DNA of 64,000 nucleotides, taken from Actinoallomurus iriomotensis (lineage in GTDB: Bacteria; Actinomycetota; Actinomycetes; Streptosporangiales; Streptosporangiaceae). Below, in pieces: positions 25,938 through 35,300 of this stretch. The stretch lies in assembly GCF_030269445.1 (NCBI RefSeq), contig NZ_BSTJ01000002.1, forward strand, positions 682,001 through 746,000, given 5' to 3'. The translations under genes were made by a program, and so were the position numbers. Below the pieces are notes generated by a model that saw nothing but the letters and a program-made list of their open reading frames with translations, was not told the DNA's origin and made no database searches. Every line of letters starts with the position of its first letter. Position 1 is the stretch's first letter.

Positions 25938-27977
25938 GTGTCGAACTCGAGTGCCACGGCGGACAGCACACCTTCGGTCCGGGTCCTGCGACACGTATGG
26001 ATTCCGCTGGCGGACGGCACGCGCCTCGCCGCGCGGATCTGGATGCCGGCCCACGCCGAGCGCCGACCGTGCCCGGTGATCCTCGAGTACATCCCCTATC
26101 GCAAGAATGACTTCACCGCCGCGCGGGACAACAGCCTCCACGCGCAGTTCGCCCGCGCCGGGTACGTCTCCGTGCGGGTCGACCTGCGGGGCAGCGGCGA
26201 CTCCGACGGCCAGATGCAGGACGAGTACGCGCAGCTGGAGCTCACCGACGGGGTCGAGGTCATCGACTGGCTGTCGAAGCAGCCGTGGTGCGACGGAAAC
26301 GTCGGGATGATCGGCAAGTCGTGGGGCGGCTTCAACGGTCTGCAGATCGCCGCGCTCCGGCCGCCCGCGCTGAAGGCCATCGTCACCGTCTGCTCGACCG
26401 ACGATCGCTACGCCGAGGACGTGCACTACACCGGCGGCGCGCTGATCGCCTCCGAGATGCTGCCGTGGGCCTCGACCATGCTCGCCTTCAACGCGCGGCC
26501 GCCGGACCCCGCGGTCGTCGGCGCCGGCTGGCGGGAGCAGTGGCTGCGGCGGATGAACGACACTCCGGCCTACATCGAGGAGTGGCTCGCCCACCAGGAG
26601 CGGGACGCGTACTGGAAACACGGTTCGGTCTGCGAGGACTACGGCGCGATCGAGGCCGCCGTCTTCGCGGTGGGCGGCTGGTACGACTCCTACTGCGGTG
26701 CCGTGCTGCGCCTGCTCGAAGGGCTGGACGCTCCCGCGCGCGGCCTCATCGGGCCGTGGGCGCACAGCTACCCGCACCAGGGCGTGCCCGGGCCTGCCAT
26801 CGACTTCCACGCCGAGGTCATCCGCTGGTTCGACCAGTGGCTGCGGGGCCGGGACACCGGCGTGATGGACGAGCCGGCGCTGCGCGCCTGGATGCCCGAG
26901 TGGGCGGCGCCCGGTGCCGATCTCGACGAACGGCCCGGACGCTGGGTCGCCGAGGACGCCTGGCCGTCGCCGCGTCTCGACGCGGGCGAGTACCCGCTCG
27001 CCGGGGACAGCCTCGGCCCGGCCATCCGCACCGACCCGCGAAAGGACGCCGAGATTCCGCTCGAAAGCCCGCGCACGGTCGGGGCGTACGGCGGAAGCTG
27101 GCTGCAGTTCGGTGACGCCGCCGGGCAGTTCCTGCCGCAGGGCGCCGATGACGGCCTGTCCCACACGTTCACCTCGGACCCGCTGGCGGAGCGGGTGGAG
27201 ATCCTGGGCGTCCCCTCGGTCGGCCTGCGGGTCACCGCCGACCGGCCGGCCGCTCTTCTCGCCGTACGGCTGTGCGACGTGGCGCCGGACGGCTCCTCGC
27301 GGCTGGTGACGCGGGGGCTGCTCAACCTCACCCACCGGGACGGGCACGAACGGTCCCGGCCGCTCGACCCCGGCCGGGCGTACGACGTGACGGTGCCGTT
27401 GATCGCGACCGCGCACGCCTTCGCCGCCGGCCACCGCATCCGCGTGTCGGTGTCGGCGGCGTACTGGCCGCTCGCGTGGCCGTCGCCGGAGCCCGTCACC
27501 GTGACGCTGTCGCCCGGTGGCCCATCAGCCCTCCACCTGCCCGAACGCCCCGGCCGGCCTGAGGACGCGCGGCTGCGCCCGTACGGGCCGCCGCTCGCCG
27601 ACCCGCCCGTCCCCATCCGGCAGGAGCCGGGAACCTCGGATCGTACGGTCCGGTACGACCCCGTCGCGGGCCGGATCGAGATCACGCTGCGCGGGGACGA
27701 CGGCCGCTTCACCGACCTCACTGACGGCGGATACCGGCGAGCGGATTCGGTCGACCGCTTCACCCTGGCCGAGGGCGACCCCGCGTCGGCTCTCGTGGAG
27801 TGCGAGCGCACCGAGGAGATCGGCCGCGGTGAGTGGCGCACCAGGATCGTCACCTACAGCCGGATGAGCGGTGACGCGGAGGCGTTCTCGGTGAGCAACG
27901 GTCTCACCGCCTACGAGGGGGACGAGCGCGTCTTCCATCGGACCTGGAACGCCGTCATCCCGAGGACGGGAGTCTGA
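25938..27977 (+). CDS. CocE/NonD-family alpha/beta hydrolase (X-Pro dipeptidyl-peptidase S15 fold)
   Basis: A 679-residue hydrolase. The alpha/beta core (VWIPLADGTRLAARIWMP, VRVDLRGSGDSDG) has the nucleophile elbow GKSWGG near residue 130, an Asp/His region GGWYDSYCG...GPWAHSYPHQG, and a C-terminal jelly-roll domain from about residue 370 (ERVEILGVPSVGLRVTADRP, AAYWPLAWPSPEPV). Relatives hydrolyse esters (cocaine, glutaryl-cephalosporins) or X-Pro peptides, and are cytosolic when, as here, no signal peptide exists. GTG is taken as start. The stop overlaps the substrate-binding-protein start by one base (TGATG), so the enzyme is translationally coupled to an osmoprotectant transporter and may process its cargo. 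Confidence 0.88.
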   Translation: MSNSSATADSTPSVRVLRHVWIPLADGTRLAARIWMPAHAERRPCPVILEYIPYRKNDFTAARDNSLHAQFARAGYVSVRVDLRGSGDSDGQMQDEYAQLELTDGVEVIDWLSKQPWCDGNVGMIGKSWGGFNGLQIAALRPPALKAIVTVCSTDDRYAEDVHYTGGALIASEMLPWASTMLAFNARPPDPAVVGAGWREQWLRRMNDTPAYIEEWLAHQERDAYWKHGSVCEDYGAIEAAVFAVGGWYDSYCGAVLRLLEGLDAPARGLIGPWAHSYPHQGVPGPAIDFHAEVIRWFDQWLRGRDTGVMDEPALRAWMPEWAAPGADLDERPGRWVAEDAWPSPRLDAGEYPLAGDSLGPAIRTDPRKDAEIPLESPRTVGAYGGSWLQFGDAAGQFLPQGADDGLSHTFTSDPLAERVEILGVPSVGLRVTADRPAALLAVRLCDVAPDGSSRLVTRGLLNLTHRDGHERSRPLDPGRAYDVTVPLIATAHAFAAGHRIRVSVSAAYWPLAWPSPEPVTVTLSPGGPSALHLPERPGRPEDARLRPYGPPLADPPVPIRQEPGTSDRTVRYDPVAGRIEITLRGDDGRFTDLTDGGYRRADSVDRFTLAEGDPASALVECERTEEIGRGEWRTRIVTYSRMSGDAEAFSVSNGLTAYEGDERVFHRTWNAVIPRTGV

Positions 27978-28873
27978 TGAGGCGCCGGACCTTCCTGACG
28001 GGCGGACTGCTGGTCGCGGCGGGCGCCTGCGTCGGCGCCTCCGCCTGGTCGGTGGCCGGCAGCGGACCCACGATCACCATCGGTTCCAAGGAGTTCAGCG
28101 AGTCGTGGGTGATGGGCGAGCTGTACGCGCAGGTACTGACCGCCCGCGGGTTCCGGGTGGCGCTCAAGTCCAACGTCGGCAGCGCCACCCTCATCGACCG
28201 TGCCGTACGGAGCCGGGAGCTCGACCTGTACCCCGAGTACACCGGCGTGATCCTGCAGAGCCTGGCGACCGCGAAGACACTCCCGGACACCGCGGAGGGC
28301 ACGTACGCGGCGGCCAAGCGCTACGAGGAGACCCGCGGGCTGACCCTGCTCGCGTCGACGCCCTTCCAGAACCGCAACGCCGTGGCCGTACGCACCTCGG
28401 ACGCCCGGCGGTACAACCTGCGGACCATCGCCGACCTGACACGCATGGGCGACATCTCGTACGCGGAATATCCGGACAACATCACCGGCCCGCTCGGCTA
28501 CGACGCGATCGTCAAGGCCTACGGCCTGCACCGGATGAAGGTACGGCCGCTGAACATCGGCCTGCAGTACCCGGCGCTGCAGACCGGCAAGGTGCAGGCC
28601 GCCGACGTGTTCACCACCGACCCGCAGCTGCGCCACTACGACTTCACGATCCTCGAGGACGACAAGCACGTGTTCGGCTTCCAGAACGTGGCGCCGGTCA
28701 TCCGCCGGCAACTCGTCGAGCGGTACGGGACCCGGCTGACCGAGCCGCTCGACCAGGTCGACGCGCTGCTCACGGAGCCGGCGATGCAGGCGCTCAACGA
28801 GGCCGTCGCGATCAAGCGCCTCAGCCCGGCCGAGGTGGCCCGCCGGTTCCTCGTGGCCAACCACCTGACGTGA
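27977..28873 (+). CDS. Osmoprotectant (glycine betaine/choline-type) ABC transporter substrate-binding protein
   Basis: A 298-residue OpuAC/ProX-like binding protein. It starts with a twin-arginine-type signal (RRRTFLTGG) and hydrophobic stretch; a Cys at residue 20 is not in a typical lipobox. The family core follows: ITIGSKEFSESWVMGELYAQ, LKSNVGSATLIDRA, LYPEYTGVILQSL (GT(E/Y)YTG-type segment), LGYDAIVKAYGL and ADVFTTDPQL. Such proteins deliver quaternary ammonium compounds to OpuC-type permeases for osmoprotection or catabolism. It leads three transporter genes with short gaps. The exact ligand cannot be read because the aromatic cage residues are not certain. Confidence 0.88.
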   Translation: MRRRTFLTGGLLVAAGACVGASAWSVAGSGPTITIGSKEFSESWVMGELYAQVLTARGFRVALKSNVGSATLIDRAVRSRELDLYPEYTGVILQSLATAKTLPDTAEGTYAAAKRYEETRGLTLLASTPFQNRNAVAVRTSDARRYNLRTIADLTRMGDISYAEYPDNITGPLGYDAIVKAYGLHRMKVRPLNIGLQYPALQTGKVQAADVFTTDPQLRHYDFTILEDDKHVFGFQNVAPVIRRQLVERYGTRLTEPLDQVDALLTEPAMQALNEAVAIKRLSPAEVARRFLVANHLT

Positions 28874-28920
28874 GCCGCGTCTCGCGCCCGCCGACGGACG
28901 TACGAATGGAGAAGGACCTC

Positions 28921-29922
28921 ATGGCGAACCAAGGGCAGAGCGCGGCCGAGATCGTCTTCGACCGGGCGACCAAGGTGTACCGAGGCGCCCCGGCCCCCGC
29001 CGTGGACGAGCTGTCGATGACGGTGCCGGCCGGAGAGATCTGCGTGCTGCTCGGTCCGTCCGGCAGCGGCAAGACGACCGCTCTGACCATGGTGAACCGT
29101 CTGGTCGAGCCCACCTCGGGCGACATCCGCATCGACGGCGTCAGCGTGGCCGAGCAGGACGCGACGGGCCTGCGCCGCCGCATCGGCTATGTCATCCAGC
29201 AGATCGGGCTGTTCCCGCACATGACCATCGAGGAGAACGTGGCCACCGTGCCGCAGGTCCTCGGCTGGAAGCGGGACCGCATCCGGGACCGCGTACGCGA
29301 GCTGCTCGACCTCGTCGGGCTCCCACCCCGGGAGTACGGCGGCCGCTATCCGGCTCAGCTGTCGGGCGGGCAGCGGCAGCGGGTCGGAATCGCTCGGGCG
29401 CTCGCCGCGGACCCGCCGGTGATGCTCATGGACGAACCCTTCGGCGCGCTCGACCCGATCACCCGCGAGCACATGCAGGATGAGTTCCTGCGGCTGCACG
29501 AGCAGGTCCGCAAGACCACCCTCTTCGTCAGCCACGACATGGACGAGGCGGTCAAGATGGGGGATCGCATCGCGATCTTCCGCGAGGGCGGCCACCTGGT
29601 GCAGTACGACGCCCCCGAGCGGATCCTCACCGCTCCCGCCGACGACTTCGTCGCTCGTTTCATCGGAGCCGACCGGGGACTCAAGGCGCTCACCCTGCGG
29701 CGTGTGGGCGACCTTCCGCTGGAGCCCGCGGACGCCACGCCGGACACGGCGCCGCTCGCGGCCACGGAGACCCTCCACACGGCCCTGTCCGCGTTGATGA
29801 CGTCGGGTACGGACCGGCTGCCGGTCGCGGACGGCGACGGGCGCCTCGTCGGGACCGTGACCCTCGACCTGATCCGCGCGGAGGCCGGACGCCCGGCACC
29901 GCACGAAGGGGAGGTGGCATGA
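28921..29922 (+). CDS. Osmoprotectant ABC transporter ATP-binding protein with CBS domain
   Basis: A 333-residue ATPase. It has Walker A LLGPSGSGKTTALTMVNRL, Q-loop IGYVIQQIGLFPHMT, signature QLSGGQRQRVGIARAL, Walker B VMLMDEPFGALDP and the H-loop LFVSHDMDEAV. From about residue 285, TLHTALSALMTSGTDRLPVA matches a CBS motif, as in OpuCA/ProV, where it senses ionic strength or nucleotides. ATG at 28921 is preferred because GGAG lies eight bases upstream, although an in-frame ATG occurs 15 bases earlier. Its stop overlaps the first permease start by four bases. Confidence 0.92.
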   Translation: MANQGQSAAEIVFDRATKVYRGAPAPAVDELSMTVPAGEICVLLGPSGSGKTTALTMVNRLVEPTSGDIRIDGVSVAEQDATGLRRRIGYVIQQIGLFPHMTIEENVATVPQVLGWKRDRIRDRVRELLDLVGLPPREYGGRYPAQLSGGQRQRVGIARALAADPPVMLMDEPFGALDPITREHMQDEFLRLHEQVRKTTLFVSHDMDEAVKMGDRIAIFREGGHLVQYDAPERILTAPADDFVARFIGADRGLKALTLRRVGDLPLEPADATPDTAPLAATETLHTALSALMTSGTDRLPVADGDGRLVGTVTLDLIRAEAGRPAPHEGEVA

Positions 29923-30641
29923 TCGCCGCCGCCGGACCCCACCCGGTGATTCCGGACTTCGGCCCGGTCAGCCGCTGCGTCCAGGACAATGGCTTCTTCT
30001 GCACCGACTGGTTCACCGCCAACTGGGACAGCGTCTTCTGGCCCGCCCTGGTCCAGCACGTCCGGCTCACCGTCATGGCGGTGGGGATCGGTTTCGTCCT
30101 CGCCTTCGCGGCCGCCCTGCTGGCCCACTTCAAGGGCTGGCTGGAACGGCCGGTCGGCGGGTTCACCGCGTTCCTCTACACGATCCCGCCGCTGGCGCTG
30201 TTCGAGCTGCTCGTCCCGGGCACCGGCGTCTCGGTGCTCACCGTCGAGATCGCGTTGGTCGCCTACACGCTCATGGTGCTGTTCAAGAACACCCTGACCG
30301 GCCTGCGCGAGGTGCCACCCGACGTCCGGCGGGTCGGCGAGGGGATGGGGCTGACGCGCCGGCAGATCCTGGTGCGGATCGAACTGCCGCTGGCGATCCC
30401 CTCGATCCTCAGCGGGCTGCGGATCGCGACCGTCACCACCATCAGCACCGTCGAGATCGCGGCGTTCATCATCGACCAGGGGCTCGGGTCACCGATCCTG
30501 CAGGGTCTGCAGTCGCCCTTCAACACCCAGTTCGTGGCCGCCGGCGCCCTCGCCGTCGCACTCGCGCTCGCCGCGGACGGCCTGATCGTCCTCGTCGGCC
30601 GCCTGCTCACCCCGTGGACTCACGCTCGTAGGGCCGTCTGA
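29919..30641 (+). CDS. Osmoprotectant ABC transporter permease (first subunit)
   Basis: A 240-residue permease with five or six membrane helices and an extended outer N-terminus containing two cysteines (SRCVQDNGFFC). The EAA-type coupling loop is VGEGMGLTRRQILVRIELPL, followed by AIPSILSGLRIATVTTISTV and the family ending IDQGLGSPILQGL. It overlaps both neighbours (ATGA with the ATPase, one base with the second permease). Two separate permeases place the system in the OpuB/OpuC class, not the single-permease OpuA class. Confidence 0.9.
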   Translation: MIAAAGPHPVIPDFGPVSRCVQDNGFFCTDWFTANWDSVFWPALVQHVRLTVMAVGIGFVLAFAAALLAHFKGWLERPVGGFTAFLYTIPPLALFELLVPGTGVSVLTVEIALVAYTLMVLFKNTLTGLREVPPDVRRVGEGMGLTRRQILVRIELPLAIPSILSGLRIATVTTISTVEIAAFIIDQGLGSPILQGLQSPFNTQFVAAGALAVALALAADGLIVLVGRLLTPWTHARRAV

Positions 30642-31312
30642 TGAACACCTTCCTCGACAGCTTCACCTTCATGGGCGGACATCTCGGCCTGCTGCTCGGC
30701 AAGGCCTGGAGCCATCTCGTGCTCTCCGCGGCGGCCTTCGTGGTCGCGCTGGTCATCGCCGCCCCGCTGGGCATCTGGCTCGGCCACCGGCGCAGGGGCG
30801 GCTTCATCGCGATCAGCGTCTCCAACGTGGGCCGCGCGCTGCCCAGCCTCGCGCTCATCGCGATCTTCCTCGGCCTGCTCGGCATCGGCTTCACCAACGT
30901 TCTCGTCGCGTTGGTGATCATGGCGGTGCCGCCCATCCTCACCAACGCCTACCTCGCGGTGGAGCAGGTGGACCCCGACCTCGTACGGGCGGCTCGCGGA
31001 ATGGGTCTCACCCCATGGCAGATCCTGTTCCGCATCGAGCTGCCCCTCGCGCTGCCCGTGCTGTTCACCGGCATCCGCATCGCGGTCGTGTACGTCATCT
31101 CCAGCGCCACGCTGGCCGCCGTCGCCGGCGGCGGCGGTCTGGGCGACATCATCCTCAACCAGGTCGCGTACGGCCTGTCCGGCGTGATCGCGGCGGCCCT
31201 GTGGGTCGCGGTGCTCGCCCTGGTGGCCGACGCGCTGCTCGGCATGGTCCGCAAGCTCCTCACCCCACGCGGTGTCCGGCACCTGGGGAACGACGGCGCT
31301 TCGTCCCGCTGA
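30641..31312 (+). CDS. Osmoprotectant ABC transporter permease (second subunit)
   Basis: A 223-residue permease with about five helices. The coupling loop is AARGMGLTPWQILFRIELPL, followed by ALPVLFTGIRIAVVYVISSA and the conserved GGGGLGDIILNQVAYG end. It would pair with the upstream permease in one transporter complex. This is the last gene of the CocE-transporter operon; a strong hairpin follows within 15 bases. Confidence 0.9.
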   Translation: MNTFLDSFTFMGGHLGLLLGKAWSHLVLSAAAFVVALVIAAPLGIWLGHRRRGGFIAISVSNVGRALPSLALIAIFLGLLGIGFTNVLVALVIMAVPPILTNAYLAVEQVDPDLVRAARGMGLTPWQILFRIELPLALPVLFTGIRIAVVYVISSATLAAVAGGGGLGDIILNQVAYGLSGVIAAALWVAVLALVADALLGMVRKLLTPRGVRHLGNDGASSR

Positions 31313-31325
31313 CCCCCGGCACGGA

Positions 31326-31357
31326 AAAGGCCGGGGCCGTCATCGGCCCCGGCCTTT
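31326..31357. terminator. Bidirectional hairpin terminator
   Basis: Fourteen-base perfect arms, AAAGGCCGGGGCCG and its complement, flank a TCAT loop. The right arm ends in TTT, and the left arm begins with A residues that give U residues on the opposite strand. It lies between the convergent transporter operon and GH92 gene and can serve both. Confidence 0.9.
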
Positions 31358-31368
31358 CGGCTACCGGG

Positions 31369-34300
31369 TCAGCCGGCCGCGATGGCGAAGATACCGATCG
31401 AACCCTGGCTCAGAGACGGCGGCAGGGTCACGCTGGCGACCGTCTTTCCGCTGCTGATCGGGATGGTCTGGGCGAAGACGTACGTCTTCACGTTGTCCTT
31501 TCCGCTCGTGTGGTTGCGGTATGCGGCGGTTCCCGCGATCACGTTTCCGAACGACGGCGTGCCCTTGCCCGCCGACAGGGTCCAGTCGCTGAAGCCGAGC
31601 GACGCCGTCGACGTCGACCCGTCCGTGTACGTGATCGTCGCCGTGCCGGATGAGCCTTCCGTGCCCGCGTTGTACGCGCTGCCCAGGAAGCCCAGCTTCG
31701 TCGCTCCCGCGGGGGCGCTCACCGGGATGGTCTGGCCGCCCACCGTGATGTTGTCCGGTTTGCCGGCCGCCACGTCGGGCCACTGGTAGGTCAGGCCGCC
31801 CGCGGTCACCGAGGCGCCCGGCGTCAGGCCCGCCGCGGTCAGCGCCTGCGACGAGTAGCTCCATCCACCGCCGTCATAGTTGGCGGAGGACGGGGCGCTG
31901 TCGTCGCTGATGCCGGTGTTGTCGTAGAACGGGCCCAGGTCGCCCGGCTTGGCCACGATGACCGACAGCGACACCGGCAGGATCTTCCCCGCCGCGCTGG
32001 TCAGAGTGAACTTCACCGGATAGTTCCCGTCCACGTCACCGGCCGCCACCGTAAGGTCCGCGCTCGCGCTGCCGTCCGGTGACACCTTGAGTGTTCCGCT
32101 CGACGGGCTGACCGTGACGCCCGACGGCGCCGTGGCGGTCCACTGCACCGACTGGTCGGCCGAGGCGACGGACTTGACCGTCAGCGTCGTCTTCGCCGAC
32201 TCGCCCGGCGAGAGGATCAGCGACGACGGGTTCGTCGAGCCGATGGCGGCGAACGTCGGGCCGTACGACGGCGGGGCGTTGTCCGCCCCGGTCCCCCACG
32301 ACGTCTCCGTCGGGCTCATCGTCCAGTCCAGCGTCGCGCCCTTGGCCAGCGTCGAGAACGGCACGTACAGCTTGCTGTTCGCCTTCCCGTTGAGCTTCAT
32401 CGACTTGACGTAGTACTCCGACGGCGAGGCGTTCGGAGCGTTGATCTTGATGGTCTTCCCGCTCGGCAGCGAGATCGTCGCGTGCGGGAAGCCGGGGCTG
32501 CCGAAGACCAGCGTGTCGCTGCCCGGGTTCTCCGGGTACATCCCCAGCATCGACCAGACGAACGCGGAGCTGTTCGCGCCCAGGTCGTCGTTGTCCGGCA
32601 GACCGGACGGGCCGGGCAGGTAGAGGCCGTACCGCAGGGTGTTGGCGGCCTGCTGAGCCCCTGCCGGGTCGCCCGCGTAGTCCAGCGCGTACTCCTCACC
32701 GAAGCTGAACTCGTTGGACAGCTGGGCGTACTCGCCGTACCCGTCCGGCCGGGACAGGAACTTGCGCAGCGCCGGCTTGACCTTCGACGAACCGCCCAGG
32801 AGCGAGAACAGACCGGCGTAGTCGTTCGGCACGTCCCAGAGGTACTCCTCGGCGCTCCCCTCGATGTAGTGGCTCGTCGTCGACGGCGTGATGCCGCTGA
32901 GGAACGCGCCGTTGGTGAGGCGTGGCGTCAGCAGGCCCGTCGAGGTGTTGAAGACGTTCGCCCAGTTGTTCGCGCGATCCTGCAGCTTCGCCGCGTTGGC
33001 GGAGTCGCCGAGGGACGCCGCGAAGCGGGACAGCGCGAAGTCGGCGTTGTCGTACTCCAGCAATGAGGACACCTGGGCGTGCGGGTTGCAGCAGCCGTAC
33101 GTCCCGTCCTCCGGCATGTAGCCGTACTTCTCCTCCAGCGCCTCACCCGGCCGTACGTCGTTGACCGAGTAGGCCTGCTTGAGCATGTCGGCGAGCGCCG
33201 TCTTGCCGTCGAAGTCCTTCGCGCCGAACGCGTAGTAGTCCGCGATCAGGGCCGTGCCCGGGTCGCCGGCCATCACCCAGTTGTCCAGGTGGAGGTAGCC
33301 CCACTGCTGGATGATGCCGTTCTCGGCGTAGTAGTTGACCTGGGACTGCGCCTGGTCGCTCGCCTCCTTCGGCGTCAGCATCGCCTGGAGCTGGGCGAGC
33401 GAGTGGTACGTGTCCCAGCCGGAGTACATGCCGTACTGCTGCTTCTGGCTTCCCGACACCGAGTGCGTCTTGACGTCGGAGCCCATGAACTGGCCGTTGA
33501 CGTCACTGGTGATGTTCGGCTGGAGGAAGTCCTTGTAGAGCAGGCTGTAGAACTCCTGGGTGGTCGCGGTGGAACCACCGGACACGTTGATCCGGCCCAG
33601 CAGGCTGTTCCAGGACTTCTGCGCGGCCTTCTTGACCGCGTCAAAGTTCCAGCCCGGGTTCTCCGTACGCCAGTTCAGGTTCGCGTTGTCGGCGCTCACG
33701 TACGAGATGCCGACCTTCGCCTGGACCGTCGGGGTCTTGGTGGCGTCGAACCCGACCGACACCGCCTGCGGGCTCGAACCCGATCCCGTGATCACCTTCG
33801 ACGTGGTGAACGGGTGGTCGAAGACGATGTCGTAGTACACCGTGTACTGGTGCGAGTCGCCGCAGAAGCCGCCGCTCGTGTCCGAGCCCTTGATCTCGTT
33901 GGTGCCGACGATCTGCGCGCTGGACGCGGAGTCGCCGTTCTGGCTGTCCATGAGCTTGATGAGGAAGCCGGCCTGCGTGGTGGAGGGGAACGTGAAGCGT
34001 CCCATCGCGCTGTGCGGCGTCTCGGTCAGCTGCGTGGTGATGGTGTCGGGAAGGTTGCTCTGCGCCGAGTAGTACCCGGCCTGGGCGACCTCGCCGGCGT
34101 TGGTGAAGGCGGTGGTCGCGTCGTTCGGGTCGCCGCTCGGCAGGTCGCCGGTGATCGGCAGGATCGGCACGTCCTGGGCCGCGCCGCAGCCGGGACCGCT
34201 GACGTGGGTGAGGCTGTAGCCGGTGAGCTCCTCGTCACCGTAGTTGTAGCCGCCGCCCGCGTTCCGGTGCGGCATGGTGTCGGGGCTCCACTGGATCATC

Positions 34301-34629
34301 CCGTACGGCACGTCGGCGCCGGGGAAGGTGTTGCCGCCGCCGGTGGTCCAGGTACGCGTGTCGACGAGCGTCGCGGGGTCGCTCACGGACGCGAGGGTGG
34401 AGGTGTCCTTGGCGGCCTTCGGCAGTGCCTTGGCCGCCAGGGGTTTCGGGCAGTCGATCAGACGCCCGTCGGCCGCCTTGGCGCAGGTGACCGTACGGGC
34501 GTTGCGAAGCTGGGATTCGGTGCTGGGTGAGGGTTTCGGGCCCTGCGCCATGGCGGGCAGGCCGCTGCCGAGAACCACTGCCGTGGCGAGTGCCACCGCG
34601 GTCGCCAGGCGCGCCGCCGGTCGCCTCAT
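31369..34629 (-). CDS. Secreted glycoside hydrolase family 92 alpha-mannosidase with C-terminal accessory domains
   Basis: A 1,086-residue exported enzyme. The signal peptide is LATAVALATAVVLGSGLPAMAQ. GH92 segments include NTFPGADVPYGMIQWSPDT, YSLTHVSGPGCGAAQDVPIL, MYSGWDTYHSLAQL, GYMPEDGTYGCC and GNDDLGANSSAFVW-like PDNDDLGANSSAFVWSMLG. GH92 enzymes are Ca2+-dependent exo-mannosidases acting mainly on alpha-1,2 linkages. From about residue 770, an alpha-galactosidase-type NEW3-like beta domain (ILSPGESAKTTLTVKSV) and a final beta domain with YDGGGWSYSSQALTAAG follow, likely for binding. The ATG at 34629 has AAGGGGAG a few bases upstream. Together with GH76 it suggests extracellular mannan breakdown. 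Confidence 0.92.
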   Translation of the reverse strand: MRRPAARLATAVALATAVVLGSGLPAMAQGPKPSPSTESQLRNARTVTCAKAADGRLIDCPKPLAAKALPKAAKDTSTLASVSDPATLVDTRTWTTGGGNTFPGADVPYGMIQWSPDTMPHRNAGGGYNYGDEELTGYSLTHVSGPGCGAAQDVPILPITGDLPSGDPNDATTAFTNAGEVAQAGYYSAQSNLPDTITTQLTETPHSAMGRFTFPSTTQAGFLIKLMDSQNGDSASSAQIVGTNEIKGSDTSGGFCGDSHQYTVYYDIVFDHPFTTSKVITGSGSSPQAVSVGFDATKTPTVQAKVGISYVSADNANLNWRTENPGWNFDAVKKAAQKSWNSLLGRINVSGGSTATTQEFYSLLYKDFLQPNITSDVNGQFMGSDVKTHSVSGSQKQQYGMYSGWDTYHSLAQLQAMLTPKEASDQAQSQVNYYAENGIIQQWGYLHLDNWVMAGDPGTALIADYYAFGAKDFDGKTALADMLKQAYSVNDVRPGEALEEKYGYMPEDGTYGCCNPHAQVSSLLEYDNADFALSRFAASLGDSANAAKLQDRANNWANVFNTSTGLLTPRLTNGAFLSGITPSTTSHYIEGSAEEYLWDVPNDYAGLFSLLGGSSKVKPALRKFLSRPDGYGEYAQLSNEFSFGEEYALDYAGDPAGAQQAANTLRYGLYLPGPSGLPDNDDLGANSSAFVWSMLGMYPENPGSDTLVFGSPGFPHATISLPSGKTIKINAPNASPSEYYVKSMKLNGKANSKLYVPFSTLAKGATLDWTMSPTETSWGTGADNAPPSYGPTFAAIGSTNPSSLILSPGESAKTTLTVKSVASADQSVQWTATAPSGVTVSPSSGTLKVSPDGSASADLTVAAGDVDGNYPVKFTLTSAAGKILPVSLSVIVAKPGDLGPFYDNTGISDDSAPSSANYDGGGWSYSSQALTAAGLTPGASVTAGGLTYQWPDVAAGKPDNITVGGQTIPVSAPAGATKLGFLGSAYNAGTEGSSGTATITYTDGSTSTASLGFSDWTLSAGKGTPSFGNVIAGTAAYRNHTSGKDNVKTYVFAQTIPISSGKTVASVTLPPSLSQGSIGIFAIAAG

Positions 34630-34650
34630 GTGCTCCCCTTCCGGAGTCAA

Positions 34651-34664
34651 TGACAACGTTGTCA
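34651..34664. promoter_or_regulatory. LacI-family-type operator upstream of the GH92 gene
   Basis: TGACAACGTTGTCA is a perfect 14-base palindrome with the central CG typical of LacI-family operators. It lies 22-35 bases upstream of the GH92 start, where binding would block transcription. No LacI-family gene is visible in the window, so the regulator would be encoded elsewhere. Confidence 0.75.
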
Positions 34665-34805
34665 ACCCGGGGAATCGTGATCCTTCACCAGAAAACGGTC
34701 AACCCAAAGGGAGGTAAAGAACGCCCCGCGTCCTCAACCGGACACGAGGGTGGACAACGCCGACCGGATGCCTCTTATGAATGGTTCACGGACGGGATCC
34801 CGTCG

Positions 34806-35300
34806 TCACCGAGCCGGACGCCGGACGCGGGTGGACGCTTCGACGAACGCCTCCAGCCGCTCCTGCAGGGCCGCCGCGGCCGATGCCGCCTCACGCAGCA
34901 CTCCGATGGCCGCGTCGACGCCGAACGCGCGGTCCTCGCCGATGCGGTAGACCTCTCTGGGCGGGGAGATGAGCGTCACCGGCACCGGCGCCCGGACCTG
35001 GAACAGGAAGCGATAGCTCCAGTCGTCCCCGTCGTCGACGAATTCGATGGCCACTTCCGCGTTCTGCGCGGGAACCAGAATTCCGGGCTGTTTCTGGGCA
35101 CAGCGCACCAGCGCGGCGACGGCGTCCTCCTGGCCGGGTTCGCGCGGCCGCCAGTCCATGCCGAGCTGCGGCGTCGACGCGAAGTCGGAATCGAAGTCGG
35201 AATCGTCGTCACCGCCGTTCAGCCCGGCGAGCTCATAGGCAATGATCAGGCCGGTCACCCAGTCACGCGCCGCCTCCTCATCGAGCCGGAAAGATGTCAT
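34806..35300 (-). CDS. Hypothetical acidic protein
   Basis: A 164-residue soluble protein with no recognised motif. It has an acidic central patch (GGDDDSDFDSDF), two predicted beta-rich stretches (VAIEFVDDGDDWSYRFLFQV, PVPVTLISPPREVYRI) and an Ala/Glu-rich C-terminal helix. ATG at 35300 is chosen because sequence upstream in frame is Arg-rich and resembles non-coding composition. The gap to the sigma/glycosidase gene is 144 bases, so co-transcription is uncertain. The GC3-rich codon pattern supports coding. Function unknown. Confidence 0.6.
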   Translation of the reverse strand: MTSFRLDEEAARDWVTGLIIAYELAGLNGGDDDSDFDSDFASTPQLGMDWRPREPGQEDAVAALVRCAQKQPGILVPAQNAEVAIEFVDDGDDWSYRFLFQVRAPVPVTLISPPREVYRIGEDRAFGVDAAIGVLREAASAAAALQERLEAFVEASTRVRRPAR

